A DNA stretch of 64,000 bases, taken from assembly GCA_022702705.1 (NCBI GenBank), contig CM040422.1, positions 42,617,270 through 42,681,269 of the forward strand, in the 5' to 3' direction. Origin of the DNA: Papilionanthe hookeriana x Papilionanthe teres. Taxonomy: Eukaryota; Streptophyta; Magnoliopsida; Asparagales; Orchidaceae. Numbering within the stretch: the stretch's first letter is position 1; the number at the start of each line of letters is the position of its first letter. This document shows positions 35,673 to 48,441 of the stretch, piece by piece. A program made the position numbers and the translations under genes. The notes below the pieces were generated by a model. That model made no database searches. It was given only the letters and a program-made list of their open reading frames with translations, and was not told where the DNA came from.

Positions 35673-35764
35673 TGCCTATTAAGATAAATAAAATTCAGGT
35701 TGAAAGAATAAAGCTCAAAGATGTAAATACGAGCACTCTACCTTCAGCCACAACAAATTTGAAG
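35673..35764 (-). pseudogene. PAR1 exon 1 end plus intron fragment (unit 1)
   Basis: It aligns with 33762-33855 of the PAR1 gene: CTATTAAGATAA, GCTCAAAGATGTAAATA and CTCTACCTTCAGCC are kept, including the splice donor (AAG/GTAG on the minus strand). The coding end translates as FKFVVAEG against FKLAAAEG in the gene. The rest of the gene is missing. It sits between the two diverged direct repeats. Confidence 0.7.
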
Positions 35765-35798
35765 ATTATTTTCAATGGCGATATGCACAATTAATTCG

Positions 35799-35800
35799 AG

Positions 35801-35848
<48 letters not shown>
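35799..35848. repeat. (ATT)n microsatellite
   Basis: About 16 perfect ATT units starting the second direct repeat. The matching array is at 54355-54402. Confidence 0.95.
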
Positions 35849-36480
35849 GATATGTCATCAACAAATTTTTGTCATCTCACTTTAATCATGAGGCAAGACA
35901 TGTATCCCATGGCTTCTTTTCAAACAAGAAATGTTGAAACATTGATGAAAAGTTATCTGAAAATTAAATTTCAATAAACTTGTATTCAAACCGACCGATC
36001 GGACAAGACAATCTTAACGATACCAAAATTTGTCTAATCTGAGTAAAACAAGTCAAGATCAAGATATTAATTTATTTTTTAAAATATTATCTGGAATAAT
36101 TGGAAAGTCAAACAGATTCTAAATACGGAATGCTTTTAGTCAAATTGAGTGTCTCAGTAAGAAAAACCCAACAAGCTTAGGATTACTCAATTCTGATATT
36201 ATTAAGGCATTATAATGTACATTGAATGTCTCTGAACAAGGAGATCTCTCAAGGCCATCAGATCAAGTGGTTCTAATTCCTTGCTTATTTGTAAATAAGA
36301 CTTTATAAATAAAGCCCTAACCCTCTCATGAGATAGGACCTAAACCTTGAACAAGTAAAAAATCATAGCCTGTATAAGAAAGAGCTGTAGCCTAGCATCT
36401 TACACAGTAGATCCGACCAACTCTGGATTCCGCCGTCTTCAACCTCTGACGCCTCCGACCACCATTGCCGCTTCTGGCTG
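35849..36480 (+). repeat. Diverged direct repeat, copy 2
   Basis: The second copy of the repeat at 35065, with TTTATAAATAAAGCCCTAACC as its TATA-like segment and a longer GC-richer 3' end. It directly abuts the Athila-like LTR start at 36489. Confidence 0.55.
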
Positions 36481-36488
36481 CTGAAGAC

Positions 36489-38372
36489 TGATACACCTAA
36501 AATATATAGTATTTTTATGCACATTTTTATACTTATTTTTAATGATATTGCACTTTAATGGAAAGTATTTTGTGTATTTTTTTTGCAGGTATGATTAAAA
36601 GGATGAATGTGGTGAAAATAGTGAAAAATGATCACATTTGGAGCAAAAATGAAGAAAATGTGCAAAATTGATATGTGGCGGCCAAGCGTCTGAACCCGCG
36701 CTTACATGCCAAGGGCCCGTGGCTATGCGCCCAGATCCAGAGCTTACGTGCCAGAAATTCCGTGGTTAAGCACTAAGACCTCGCGCTTACGCGCGACAAT
36801 TATTAAAGAAGCATTATTTAATTTTTTGCGTCACTTTGAAGAGGTATTTGAGACATCTTTTGGTAAGAACGTGGGTAAATTCCTATTGGTGCCAAATTCA
36901 ATTCGAAATACTCTTAAATGGATGTATCTCTTGGAAGATACGTTGAATCTGGACACAATTTGAGGAGATATGAAGGCACCTCGTTGGAAAAGTATAAAGA
37001 GAGGACTTATAGCTCAAAAAAGAGGTTGATGTTGGAGGCTTTGGTTATTCTTTATTGAGTGTGGTTTTATATTTATTGTGTAGAAGAGTTATTTTAGTAT
37101 CACACCACTCCACTTTACCATTTTTTTACTTACTTTATTATTGTTTGTAATAGGATTAGAAGAGAGAATTTGAGTCCTTTGAGTTGGGCACCATCGTCTA
37201 AGGATTCTTGTAAGGGAAAGCAAATTTTTCAAAGGAACTTCAAGAGTTTGGTGGAGAGTATTTTCAGATAAGTCATTATCTTTGTTATTAAATTTATTTT
37301 TTAATTAAGACTTCTTGTGTTTTCATTATGATTTCTACTTTAAATCAACTTGTGATTTTATTTTCTTCATGGATTATGAGTAGTTTTCTTTATCTTTTTC
37401 CTTAAAATGATGAAATAATAAAGTTATGGAAGAATGTTGTGTGAAGTATAAGAAATCAATGTTGGAAGAAGTTGTGTTGATTTAAAACCTTGCACTTCAA
37501 TTACTTCTTGATTTAGCCAATCAAGATGTTAAAATTTATTGTGAGAACATGTAAGAACCGGCATGGAATTTTCTCAGTCAACAATTGCTAAGAATCACAT
37601 GAGATTATATGGGTGAGAATGTAATCCATATGATTGAATGCAAATAAATAGGGAGATAAACTTTGATGGGTGTAGAACTAGAAGACTTTAGAGTGACATG
37701 CTAAAGCCCCCAATTTGATTTATTGTTTTATGGTTTGATACGAGATGTTAGCCCCCAGGTGGAGGGAGTAGAGAAAACTCTAGAGTGAGAACTAGTATCT
37801 TTCCTGCCTAACCCATCTTCAAGATTTATAAAACAATAGATTAACCTATGTTCTTTATAGCATCTCTAATAAGGGTAAATAATATAATTGCTCCTATTTG
37901 GAACAACACATTTTAGATACTTCCACAACAGAACTCCATGACTTGTTACTGATTCATAATAAGGAAAAAGATATTTCATTTGTATTAGTTTTCATCTTAC
38001 AAAAATTTAGTTAAAGTAGGTGCTTACTTTCATTTCAAAATATAAAAATTAATAAAAAGAAATGAATTTTATTTTCTAAAATATTATCTTTAGTTTGGGT
38101 AAGATCTTTACTAAAAATGTAAAAAGTTATTTTTCTATTTTCTTTGTTAAAAATAAAATCTTTGTTTAACACTTTCTATATGGGTTCCATATCTCAGGAA
38201 TTAATCAGAAAGTCCTATATTACTTGATAACGATACGTATACTTTCGTAGAATCCCAATTAAACACTCATTTACATCGACATCAAGTTTTTAGCATTGTT
38301 GTAAAGAAAGCGACATAATTAAGAGGAAGTATAAAGTATAAACTCATATATAAAATGTAAGCATAAATATCA
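36489..38372 (+). repeat. Athila-like 5' LTR (unit 1)
   Basis: It starts TGATACACCTAAAATATATAG and ends AAATATCA, 14 bases before a tRNA-Asp primer site. Length about 1.88 kb, in the range of Athila LTRs. It includes GC-rich GCGCTTACGCGC-type text near 36670-36800. The open frame 36706-36963 is LTR sequence, not a gene. The 3' LTR is not in the window. Confidence 0.7.
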
Positions 38373-38385
38373 TGGATCAAGTTTT

Positions 38386-38403
38386 TGGTGCCGTTGCCGG
38401 GGA
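38386..38403 (+). promoter_or_regulatory. Primer-binding site, tRNA-Asp (unit 1)
   Basis: TGGTGCCGTTGCCGGGGA matches the complement of the tRNA-Asp 3' end (TGGCGCCGTTGCCGGGGA) at 17 of 18 positions. This is the standard primer site of Athila and several Tat elements. Confidence 0.88.
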
Positions 38404-38527
38404 AGAAAGAGAATTTTGAGAAAAATTAATTTTACTTTATATAGTCTTATTTTAATTTGTTAGATTTATTTTAGGAATTTGTTGTGTTGCTTTTGTTTTT
38501 GTTGTTTTATTTTAATTTTAATAGTGT

Positions 38528-38976
38528 ATGCATAGTTTAGGTATTGAAGGACTTGTGTCTTACGATTCTGAATTAGAAAGAACTATAAGAAAAATTAGAA
38601 AAACTTAAAAATACAGAAAAATAAAAATATTCAAGCAAGAACAAATCAAATTAATCAAAATGTTGAAATCCATCAAGAATTTAGACCTTTAAGAGACTAT
38701 GTTAACTCTACAAGTAGATGAATTTCATAATAGTATTTAAAATCCTACTGTTATGGCTAATTCATTTTAACTTAAACATGTTATTATCCAAATGGTATCT
38801 AGTAATCAGTTTGGGAGAGCACCAACCGAGGATCAAAATTTACATCTCGCTAATTTTCTAGAATTGTGTGCTACATTTAAATATGATGGCGTTTCGAATG
38901 ATGTTATTAGACTTAGACTTTTTCCTTTTCATTAAGGGATAAAGCAAAGATATGGTTGCTTTCATTAACACCTGAG
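38528..38976 (+). pseudogene. Athila-like gag fragment (unit 1)
   Basis: The N-terminal gag is in broken frames. It starts at an ATG (MHSLG) with stops after KIRKT and elsewhere. The recognisable part is NQFGRAPTEDQNLHLANFLE, then GVSNDVIRLRLFPF, the conserved gag start of Athila/Tat elements. A 1-base deletion after LFPF shifts the frame relative to unit 2. The sequence is cut after LTPE by the family-1 LTR. Confidence 0.78.
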
Positions 38977-39113
38977 TGTCGGCATATTTTTAGGTTATGT
39001 GTTGTATTTTAGAAAAAGGGGTCTCCTAATAGAAATTGTCGGCGAATTTTTAATTTAATTTAAATAAATAATTTGAAAAGTAGTATTTGATTTTAGAAAT
39101 AATTTTTAAATTA
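38977..39113 (-). repeat. Family-1 LTR end, cut by the duplication junction
   Basis: It begins TGTCGGCATATTTTTAGG in the Athila gag and matches 57529-57660. It stops at 39113, where unit 2 starts. On the minus strand this is the last 137 bases of the LTR. Confidence 0.85.
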
Positions 39114-42100
39114 GAGTTTATCGAGAAATCTTTCGACATTCTTCGAGTCAAGTTGGAGTTGTATTTGAGAAATTCCTAACATTCTTCGAGCTTCGACATT
39201 GAAGTTGTAATTGGTTGATACCGAATGATACGACTGTGGTCGAATTTCCATTAATTGCTAATATCATCGTTTCTATTCCTTTAATTCTTTCTTTTCCTGC
39301 CTACAGTATTTCAATTTTCTATTGCGCGATCAAAATATTTTTCATTTGCTTCAAGATACTTCGAGCCAATTAATGGCCAACCAAAAGGTGTAGAATCACT
39401 TGACTCTCTCCAAAGTATAATATCGAGGAAACTTCTAAGGCCGCTCAAGTTTCATTAATCAAGTAAGACAAGACACCACTTGGACATATGTTTTACTTGC
39501 CTCTTCTCGTGGAGCATTCTTTTTCTTTTTCTTCTTTTCTTCCTTTTTTTATTCACTTTTCACTTCTCTTTTTATCAGGATTACTATATCCGTGCGATGT
39601 TAAAGATTTTCAATGTCTGGATTGAGACACCAATTTTTATTTTTGTGCCCACCCCAAGCTTCTCCTCAGAACACTTCTTTTTTTATTGCTCCTTTTGTAT
39701 TCCGAGAATTATTGTATCTAGCAAGACATATTTCGTTAAAAGATTTCGAATGTCGAAACTCCCCCCAATTAATAATACCGAAATGTTCCTTAATATGAAT
39801 CCTCAGATATTATAATCTTATCGAAAGTCTGGACCTGCCCACGTGGCAGAAAATTAAAAGGCCTCGATATCCATAATCAATTACTTGTATTTCAAGCACA
39901 CTGCTTCATTTCGAGATCCACTTAGACCGTTCGAATTCCTTAAAGTAAACAACTCGCTTATTAGTAAGATTAATTTCATTCTTCCTCGAAGTCATATTCT
40001 TGCGCAAAATATCCAAATTTGAGCTTTCCAAATATCAACAATTCCGGATAAAAACAAACTCCATTTTCATTCATTCATCGCAAAGAGGAATGGTACGTAC
40101 CAACACCGATCATACTAAGCCACAAAAGCAAGATAACAAGAAACCAAAAAGTGTCTCAGTCTATTGGTTACTGGCAGAGGAATCAATCAAGCAAACAAAT
40201 CACTGAAATCATATTGATAAAACCTTCAACCTCTTTTCAAATATTCATCGGGGATTACTATGCTTCCACTCTCTGCGTTCCGAGCCAGTTCAAGCCGCAA
40301 CTTCAGCCTTCTATGGTGTGTCCAACGAGCTCGTAAAGACGGGCAATATCTCGAATGCCATTTCTTGTCGACCTCATTCGGCTTCTTTAGTCATAACCCA
40401 ACCGGATTTCCCGATCGAATACGGAACATCTTTTTCGCCTCTTCATCTTTAAAAGAGTATATTCTCGTTTGATCGATCAACCATGGTCGGAACTCGTCTG
40501 GTTTTCCGTCCGACGAAGGTTTCTCCCGAGATGATTGTCAATACTCCGACGAGGACGGGCTGAAGATTTGGCTGAGGTTGTTCGGCCTGTATCACAGAAT
40601 CGTCGCTTTCCTCGTTAACTACTACAACTGCTCTGCATTTCCTTCATCCGTCTCGTCATTCCGGATTTCTCGGCCTTCTCATAAGAATTCATATGTTCGA
40701 TTTCTTCGTATTATCAAGCCATTTGTGCAATCTCGAAAGACTTCGATGGTGAGTCCTTTGAAAGACGAAGCTATCGGTTCATGGATGCTCTTTGAAAGAT
40801 CTCAATCGCATGATGTTCCCGTAGCCGAGGTTCACATTTCATGCTAAGGTTTTTCCACCTCAAGATATAATCCACTAAAGTTCTGCCACAGTTTCTTTGC
40901 CTTCAATCACGAGATCTCCAATAAAAAATAAGATGTCAGGTTCGACAAATCTTCGCACGATCGATCGCTCTAACTCATCGAATGTCTTCACCGATCCGTT
41001 ATTCAATCTCAAGATACCAATCAAATACTATCCTCGACAAACTACCGACAAACCGACGGCAAAGTAATGCTTCATTACCTCCTAGTGTTGCCACAATCGA
41101 CTCGGAAATGTGCTATGTAGTCGTCCGGGTTTCCAAGCCCGTTAAATATCTTCAAGTTTCGTGACACATAACCCTTAGGATGGGGACACGGCATCGACCC
41201 TCCGGTAAGGTCTACCCTTTAAAATCAACGTTAATTCACTCTGCATCGGGCTATGGCCTCCCGAACTTGTTCGAACATTTGTTTAAATTCCCTTTCGGTA
41301 TGACGCTCCGAGCGGCATCTTATTGTTCATCAGAGGCGAACTCTCTTCTTTCATCCGCATCACTAATGTTTTGGTCAAGCCTTGCTTCGGAAGTGTTCTC
41401 TCAGTGTGATCGTAATCGGGCTCTCGCATCGCAATCATGGTGGTTGTCAATTCTTCCACCTTTTCGAGACACCGATCTCGTTCGTCCCGTTGCCGGATGG
41501 CCCTCGCCACTCATCTACGGTGTTCTCCTCTTCGAAGAGGAGTGTCGCCTATACCTAACATGGCCGGGGTCTCGACGACATTAATTTCTCGCGAATTCAC
41601 ATTTCATGTAATCGCTAAGCTGTAATCATCTTCGATATCTCCTTTCGATCTTTAGACAAGCAGTAAATGTCGCCTCGAAGCTTTTCTAAGTGCGAACTCC
41701 ACCGACTTTCCTTTCGAGAATTTTAAGGTCAACCGAAACTTTTCGAGAAACATCACTTATTTCCCTTAAAGACGGCATCGTGTAGGAGTCGATGAATCCT
41801 CTGAAACCATATTTACAGAACCTTCTTCAGGTTTGTTTAAATATTCTTTCGGATTATCACATTTCCATTTCGAAATTCTCTTCAACCCAATCCTCAAAAC
41901 AAAATAATTTTCTATCGCTGTACAAGCAACTCCATGCATTGGCAAGATTGAGGATGATCTTTCATGCTGGCCTCTTCTGGCTTTTTCGGCTTTGTGAAGT
42001 CTGAATTCGGTCTCACCAGCGCAAGTCGCAGAACATCTTCGCTGTCTGCTTCTCCTCTTTTCGAAGGAATACACCACTTCTCGTCATTCCGCAATTTCAC

Positions 42101-43228
42101 ATCCGTTTATTCCTGGTTCGGTGTGATCTTGCCGATGTAGTCATTGGCTAGATCGTCATATCGTTGTGTCTGTTGTTGCGAATTGTCGAGGTTGTTTGGT
42201 TTTCAAAATTTCTGTCGCGCCTCCTTTCCCGTGCCTTCACTGCCGCAGACAACTTCGAATTGGACCCAATTTCGAATCCAAAAGGGTATAAACGTTAACC
42301 GACTTTTCCTCATGTAGAATCTCTTTTTCCCTTACTCAAAGAAACAAACCTGGCGTGGTGATAGTGAATCCGGTAGTAGGGTGTATCAGCTTCTGAGAAA
42401 TCCCAACGACGCATTTTCACACTAAGAGAGCTCTTTTCAACCAACACCTGGGGTTTTATAACCTTGCGGCATTCCAAGCCAAACTCTACAAATTCGTTTA
42501 GAACTTCATTAATCGCGACGGAAACCTTCCCGAACTTAACTCCAATATCATCGAACCCTTGTCCAAACTTAATAATTGCTGTGTCAGCTTCATCCTTCTA
42601 GCTTGACAAGAAACTCCATTCCGCAGGCAAAAGAAAAGATCACTTGGGTGAAGACATTTGGTTCCTATCATTTCAAGAATTTTGAAAGTCACGATATCCC
42701 GCGCCTTTAGTTTCACGTGTTACTCAAGTCGACGCACTTGTCATATGAACTCGGGCATCCTTTATTATTTTAATTTTCAAATTTATTACTTATTTGCGAT
42801 TAAAGCATCGAAGAGTCGCAATAAGCAAGTTAACAAAGCAAGAAAGACGCAAGATGGCTTCGATTCACAAGAAGCAAAACAAATCCTCAAGGAGAAGAAA
42901 GTGCGAAGCGAGACCCAGCAGGGACCAACTTCACAACACAATGCCCGTGTGGAACTAAATTAACGACACACCTATCACTGGGGTCCAACCCCACACAAAG
43001 ATCAAAGTCCTTAATACTTTCCGAACCTTCCGTTCAAAAGGTGAATGAACAAACACGGTCCTGAAGTCCGAAAGAGCTTGTTCTGTGCTCACCCAAGAAA
43101 GAAATGAGAAGCATGCCAACTAAGAAGGGTAAACTGTCCATAAGGGATGTGGACACATTACCGATGTATGAAGATAAGATATCCCGATTTAAATGGAGAG
43201 AGAAGCATTTACCGGAGTCGCCAGAGCC
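39114..43228 (-). mobile_element. Ogre-like element, truncated internal region (unit 2)
   Basis: It matches 20418-24602: a partial 46-bp repeat, non-coding DNA, gag remnant, leader and a damaged primer site (CGGAGTCGCCAG at about 43213-43224). It lacks the 61-bp minisatellite and the 3' LTR because the duplication starts inside the internal region. It could not transpose. Confidence 0.85.
40226..42640 (-). pseudogene. Gag remnant, heavily frame-broken (unit 2)
   Basis: The same gag as 21559-23890, but fragments only: the coiled-coil stretch reads VEELTTTMIAMRE in 41510-41283, and the first module VYSFEKRRSRQRR near 42077. Changes cluster at CTG/CAG. Since the other copy is largely open, most breaks here are unit-specific and may be base-calling errors. 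Confidence 0.7.
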
Positions 43229-46200
43229 GTTCTGCGTATTTCGGGGTGAAGTGCCCGCAAGAAGTCGTTGGTTGCGGGAATCAAAACTCACGCTCGCTTC
43301 GAAGGATGCTTCAACATGATTTTAGAAAAGAGTATGAAGTCAAATCGACCTCTATATTTTTCATAGTTTAAATGAAAGAGCGCTACACCTCAAGTCATGC
43401 ATTTATCCCGAAAGACAAACACAAAAACTCAAGGTGAGGCTCGATCAAATAAACTAAGAAAATACGACGCCCGTTTGGTCTGCAAAACCATTTTATTTGC
43501 CAATAAGTCTCTATTTAATATGAAGAATTAAATGTATTTATTTTAAGCCGGGTTCGGAAATGCTTCCTATAAGGGCAAGCCCCTATAGCTAATTACATCT
43601 TAAATGACCGAGATCACTTAAGAAAACTCGATAAAAATCAAAATATTATCTTCAAGGAGGTCAAAAGGATAGGATATTTCAACGAAATCGGACAAAGAGG
43701 TGTGAAAGGATCGACTCAAATCCGGAACATTTATTGTAGAATCCAAAGGAAGAAAGACTAGGATATCACGTATCCGGAGGCTAACCTCATGACTTCCCAA
43801 GCTATCCTATGATTTTATTTCTATTTAGAGGAGATATTATTTAAGTGTTTCATCCCGCCAATTTTATTTAATTAGGGCTTACATTCGTGCGAAACGATCA
43901 CACAACAATTTTAAGATGCGTAGGATTTTAGTCGTAACGAACGACAAACTCGAAATCCTAAAACGAGTCAGCTTATATCAGACAAGAAACTATACAAAGG
44001 CCCAACACAAGAGGCCGTAGGATTTATGTCGCACCAAGCGAACAACCTCGAAATCCTATCGATTGTTATTTAACTAAGGAATGGCTTAGCTATCGTACAT
44101 GTTTTGCCGTCGAAGATGGCCGTGCCGCCCACCACTACCCAAGCTCCTCTCGTCGTGAAGAGGTTAAGTTTTCTAAGATGGTAAGTCAAAATATTCAATC
44201 GTGGCCCTATGGTTGAGCTCCTCCCTAAACATCTTATGCAAGTATTTTTAGATATCACGTGTATACAGGTGGCAAGACAGAAAACAAAGAAACATGCAAG
44301 AGAGTATGGTACAACATGCTATGTAAGGAAAGAAGCAAGTAGCAAGGTGTGCAATAGGAAGGTAATATGCTATGAATGTAAAGCAAACCCGTATACCCGG
44401 GAGGTCCGTTATTCTCACGCACGCGTAGTGTGTCACACGAGTGAAAGCGTAAAATGTATGTCTTATAGAAAGCTCGAGAAAAGACGGCGAATGACTCACA
44501 ACAAAAAGCCCAGAGAAAATAAACAAAAATCAAAATAAAACCATCAAAACCTCGGAAAGTCTCTAAAAAGGACCACAAGTGCTTCGTCAAAATCATCATA
44601 CAAAAATCAAGAAACCGCAAGGCCCTGGGCCGGGGCTAGGCTTAGAACCGGTAGTACCGCCGATGGCCGTCGAAGGCTACTCTGGCCACACGAGTGTATA
44701 GAGCCCGCTATCTGGGCCTAGAAGGGTGTCCAACTAACTCGACTGTAGGAGAGTGTTCCTCAACCCAAAACCGATAATCAACAAGTGACAACCGTATTTT
44801 ATAATATAGTTTTTTAAATTTATATTTTTTTAGCATGTACATGAGTTTTTGCATACAAAAGAGAGTTTTATGAATTTCCGATTGTAGTGGAAAGATATAT
44901 ATATATATATATTTGTTTCAAAATATAGTGTTATATTCTTATCGTTTCGAAATCATGATTGTCCACGAGTCAATCAATTCGAAGGTGAAGGATCACTAAC
45001 AATCCTAAGAAGGTACTAGTGCCCCGCTTCAGAATCCTGAATGATACCGCTATCCTACTCGCTCACCGTGGCCCCGAGCGATTCCCGATGTCGTAGGATG
45101 GGATATCATACCATCACACGGCGTGCCTTTTGTATCATCGATGTCATTGCCCCAAAAACAAAACAAAGCCAAACTCGAGAGGAGCTGGGAAGACGTGTCA
45201 AGTGCCATAGTGAAAAGAAGGCTAACCCACTCGACCCCGAAGTTAGTTTGATGGTGAGTTAATCTAAGACTCCCCTAAGACATGTAAAACATTGATACAA
45301 TCCAAGCTCCCTGAATCTACCCCTAGGGCGTCCCTCGCTTTGGGTGTAGTTATATTAAAAGAGTGTTTAGAAACGAGATCCGAGAAAAATCGTTCAAGGC
45401 ATTTAAAATCAAGCAAAAAAAAGAAATTACTTGGGACAAAACACTGTTGCTAATGTTTCAAACCCGTGCTAGAATCAAACCTTCATATCACTATCATAAA
45501 TTCCATAGCAAAGGTGACTAAAAAGTAAACCACCATCCGGCTCTCTAGGACTCAGTCAACAACAACAAGATCCCTAAACCCAATGAAAAGACAAGCTTCT
45601 AAATTTATAAGAATGTGAATGCACAAGCTTTTCAAAAGAAATTTCAAATCAATTCCAATTCCATCATATAAAACCTCCAAGTGTGGCATTACATTCCCTC
45701 CCCAAACTCCCACAACCGAGTAAAAGAGGAAATAATCCAAGAGAAGCTCACAAGACATCCAAATCCCCAAATTATCCAACCCTCTCGTGATTCGAACCTC
45801 CACATACATCATAAATATGAAATCCTCCAATACAATCAAACAAAAGCTCACGGCCAAGACTATAGGCGCCAAGGAACTCACGGGTAGGGTACAAACATGA
45901 AACACAAAAGGAGGACTCCCCAAACATAAAATTCGACACATAAGAAAGTATATGGGTAAACTCTCACAAGTCTTCTAAACTAGCTCCAATTCCACTAAGT
46001 AAAATATAAAAGAATGATGCCCCAAATCCCAATCGATAATCATCTCATTCCACAAGCGAGCGAACACAAGGCATAAACCCGAGCCACCATGAGGCAAGAA
46101 CCTAGCCGACACCAAGCCGCGGCCCACCCACGACACAACCAAGGAAGGGAACAACACCACAAGGGCAAAACCGAGCCACTGCAGGCTCAACCCGAGCCAT

Positions 46201-48436
46201 AGCAAGGCTGGGAACAAGCCTAAAATCAGGTTACAACAATCTCAACTCAAAGCCAAAATCCAGAAATGCTAAAAGAGTCAAAACTGAGCCACATGAGGCT
46301 AAAATCAAATCATGGATTAAGCCAAAACAAAGGACACAACAAAACTCCACAAAAATCGTGCCACATGAAACTAAATTCAAGTCCAACGATAAGGCTACAA
46401 CAATTTTCTTTAAAAGCTCAATTAAATGAAATACATATATATTTAAACATTGCCTTGGCTTCGAAACTAAGAAAGAGGTCGATCTTAGGCCACAATAACA
46501 CCTTTATGCCTTTCATATATCAAACTACAAAACTATCGCATACTTGCAAGCAAGAATGAGCACAGAAGCTTTTCAAATTAGTTAATCATGCTTCATGAAG
46601 GGTTAAGATACAAGAAGCCCAAGAATTAAGCTTCAAAATATTCAAAACATAGAGCCACAATATACTTTATATAAGAACAAGCATGAAACTTCTCAAATTG
46701 AACTAAGCTCCTTTCCAACATACCATTTTGATAAAGAAAAGTTACAAAGGGCAAAAGCCGAGCCCCACGTGCATCTTGAAAAAGCCAAATGAATCCTTCC
46801 ATGCTTCATACCAAGGTAAGCAAATAAATTATTCTAATATTCATTTCAACATGCTTGCAAAAGAAATTATTCATTGCCTCAAGCTTATGCTTTTAATATA
46901 TCATAAGTAAAAGACCAAGCACATGCTTTAAATAAGAACACACATAGGATCTCCTTCCCAACATTCCTAGTATGCACTTTCCTTTTTAAAGAGTGAAGCT
47001 TAAAACATTTAAACCCAATCTTCTCATATGCTTATCAAGAGAGGCTAGCTTTACCTCAAAACCATATTCCATCAATCTTAACTTGCTTTAAACAAGAGAA
47101 AATAGAAGCTAAAGCCATGCTAAAACTTCACCATGTTAAGTAAATGAAGCAAGAGGAGGACCTAATATCATGCCATATCCCCCACTCCCACACATGCTTC
47201 ATGTAATAAACCCATCGATTTTCATATAAGAACAAACTAGCATGCTACTAAAGAGGGGGAATAAGAAAACACCATTTAAGCAAGTAGGTAAAGTTATCCA
47301 TAACATATAAATGCTTAGCCGAAACCATAAACAGGGCAAATCAAGCTAACAACGCAAGTGACAGCCTCCCTGGGCCAAAACTGAGAGTAAGAGAGGGGTA
47401 AAGTGAAGTTACCAGATAACAAGAAGCACACAAAATGAATAGCAAGCTCAGGTAACAATCCAACAACACCTCCCCTTCCTCACAAGGATTTTCGGGGCCA
47501 ACCCTAAATCATCCCAGAATAGTGTTTTTATAGGCGAAGGAGGGGAGAGGTGTGCCGCTACTCACCTTACAGGAAGGTGCGCAAGTGGAGCTGGAGACAA
47601 ATTGCCACAAGGAGGAGACACCGCAGAGGATCGGGCGACTCGCAAGGATAATGCATGCGCAGGAAAACACCGCAAGATACCACTTGCACGCGCAGGGATT
47701 AGGGATGGGTCTCAGCTGCTCGAGGAGGAGACCACAGGAGATGGGGCGAGAGGCGTGCGGCTCGAGCGCGGGAGAAGGCTTGTCGAAGCTTCTCTCGCGC
47801 GCGTGCGGGAGAGACGGAGTCAACCGAGCGAATCAGAGGAGCGGGAGAACAGGCCGAGTCGCGCGTGAGAGGGAATTAGGGCTTAGGAAATGTGTTATAT
47901 ATAAATATATATATTAACAATAATAATATAAATATTATTATTATTATTAATATAATAATTATAATAATCTCGTAAGTTTCGTCCCTGGCGTGCTATCGTC
48001 GCAAACTTAACGTCAATTTTAAGTGAAATAGACGTTCCGGAAGCATCGGCGCAGTCCGTTTCGTCGTCCGAGGTCGTCTGGGCAACGTCGTCGACTATCG
48101 CGTCAAAATTGCGTCGAAATTTAGTATCGTAGTAAAATTTTGACTCGAGCTCGATCGATTAGAATAGTGCATGTGTGTAAGGCGTGCACGAGGCTATCCT
48201 AATGTCCAGAGGTCCTATAGGGACTCAATTTGAACTCCTGACGTCAATTTCGACCGGCTATAGACTAGCGGTACGGAATCTCGTACAGGATTTCAAAGAG
48301 TAACGAAGTGGCTTCCAGACACTCTAAAACGAGGTGGATCCCAGCGCTAGGAATCTAGGATCGTCGGGGAAGCTCTTGAGGCTAGAATCTTAAATCTAGG
48401 AGGAATACTAAACCTCGACAAAAAGTGAGGTCAACA
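43229..48436 (-). repeat. Ogre-like 5' LTR (unit 2)
   Basis: It matches 24603-29880. The start is damaged (CTGCGTATTTCGGGGTG for CGGCGTATTTTTGGGTG) and the end GAGGTCAACA is intact, followed by CCCAC. The section 45900-48436 is almost identical to unit 1; 43229-45900 is much more different. A TATAAAA site is kept at about 47526-47532. Confidence 0.88.
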
Positions 48437-48441
48437 CCCAC
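48437..48441. repeat. Target-site duplication copy (CCCAC) in unit 2
   Basis: A duplicated copy of 29881-29885. It has no left partner in unit 2 because the element there is truncated. Confidence 0.8.

Larger units (their letters stand above)
20418..39113. repeat. Large tandem duplication, unit 1
   Basis: About 18.7 kb that recurs directly as 39114-57660. It holds part of the Ogre-like internal region, the 5' LTR, the L1 remnant, PAR1, the direct repeats, the Athila fragment and the first 137 bases of a minus-strand family-1 LTR. At 39113/39114 that LTR (AATTTTTAAATT) switches abruptly to the 46-bp repeat (AGAGTTTATCGAG), with at most a few bases of shared sequence at the junction. Confidence 0.92.

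Noticed and set aside
36706..36963. ORF beginning MPRARGYAPRSR
   Set aside because: It lies inside the Athila-like LTR and its start differs between the duplication units.
39114..45900. Deamination (methylcytosine decay) as the cause of copy differences
   Set aside because: Decay gives C-to-T and G-to-A. Here CTG often becomes CCG or CG with deletions, the opposite direction.
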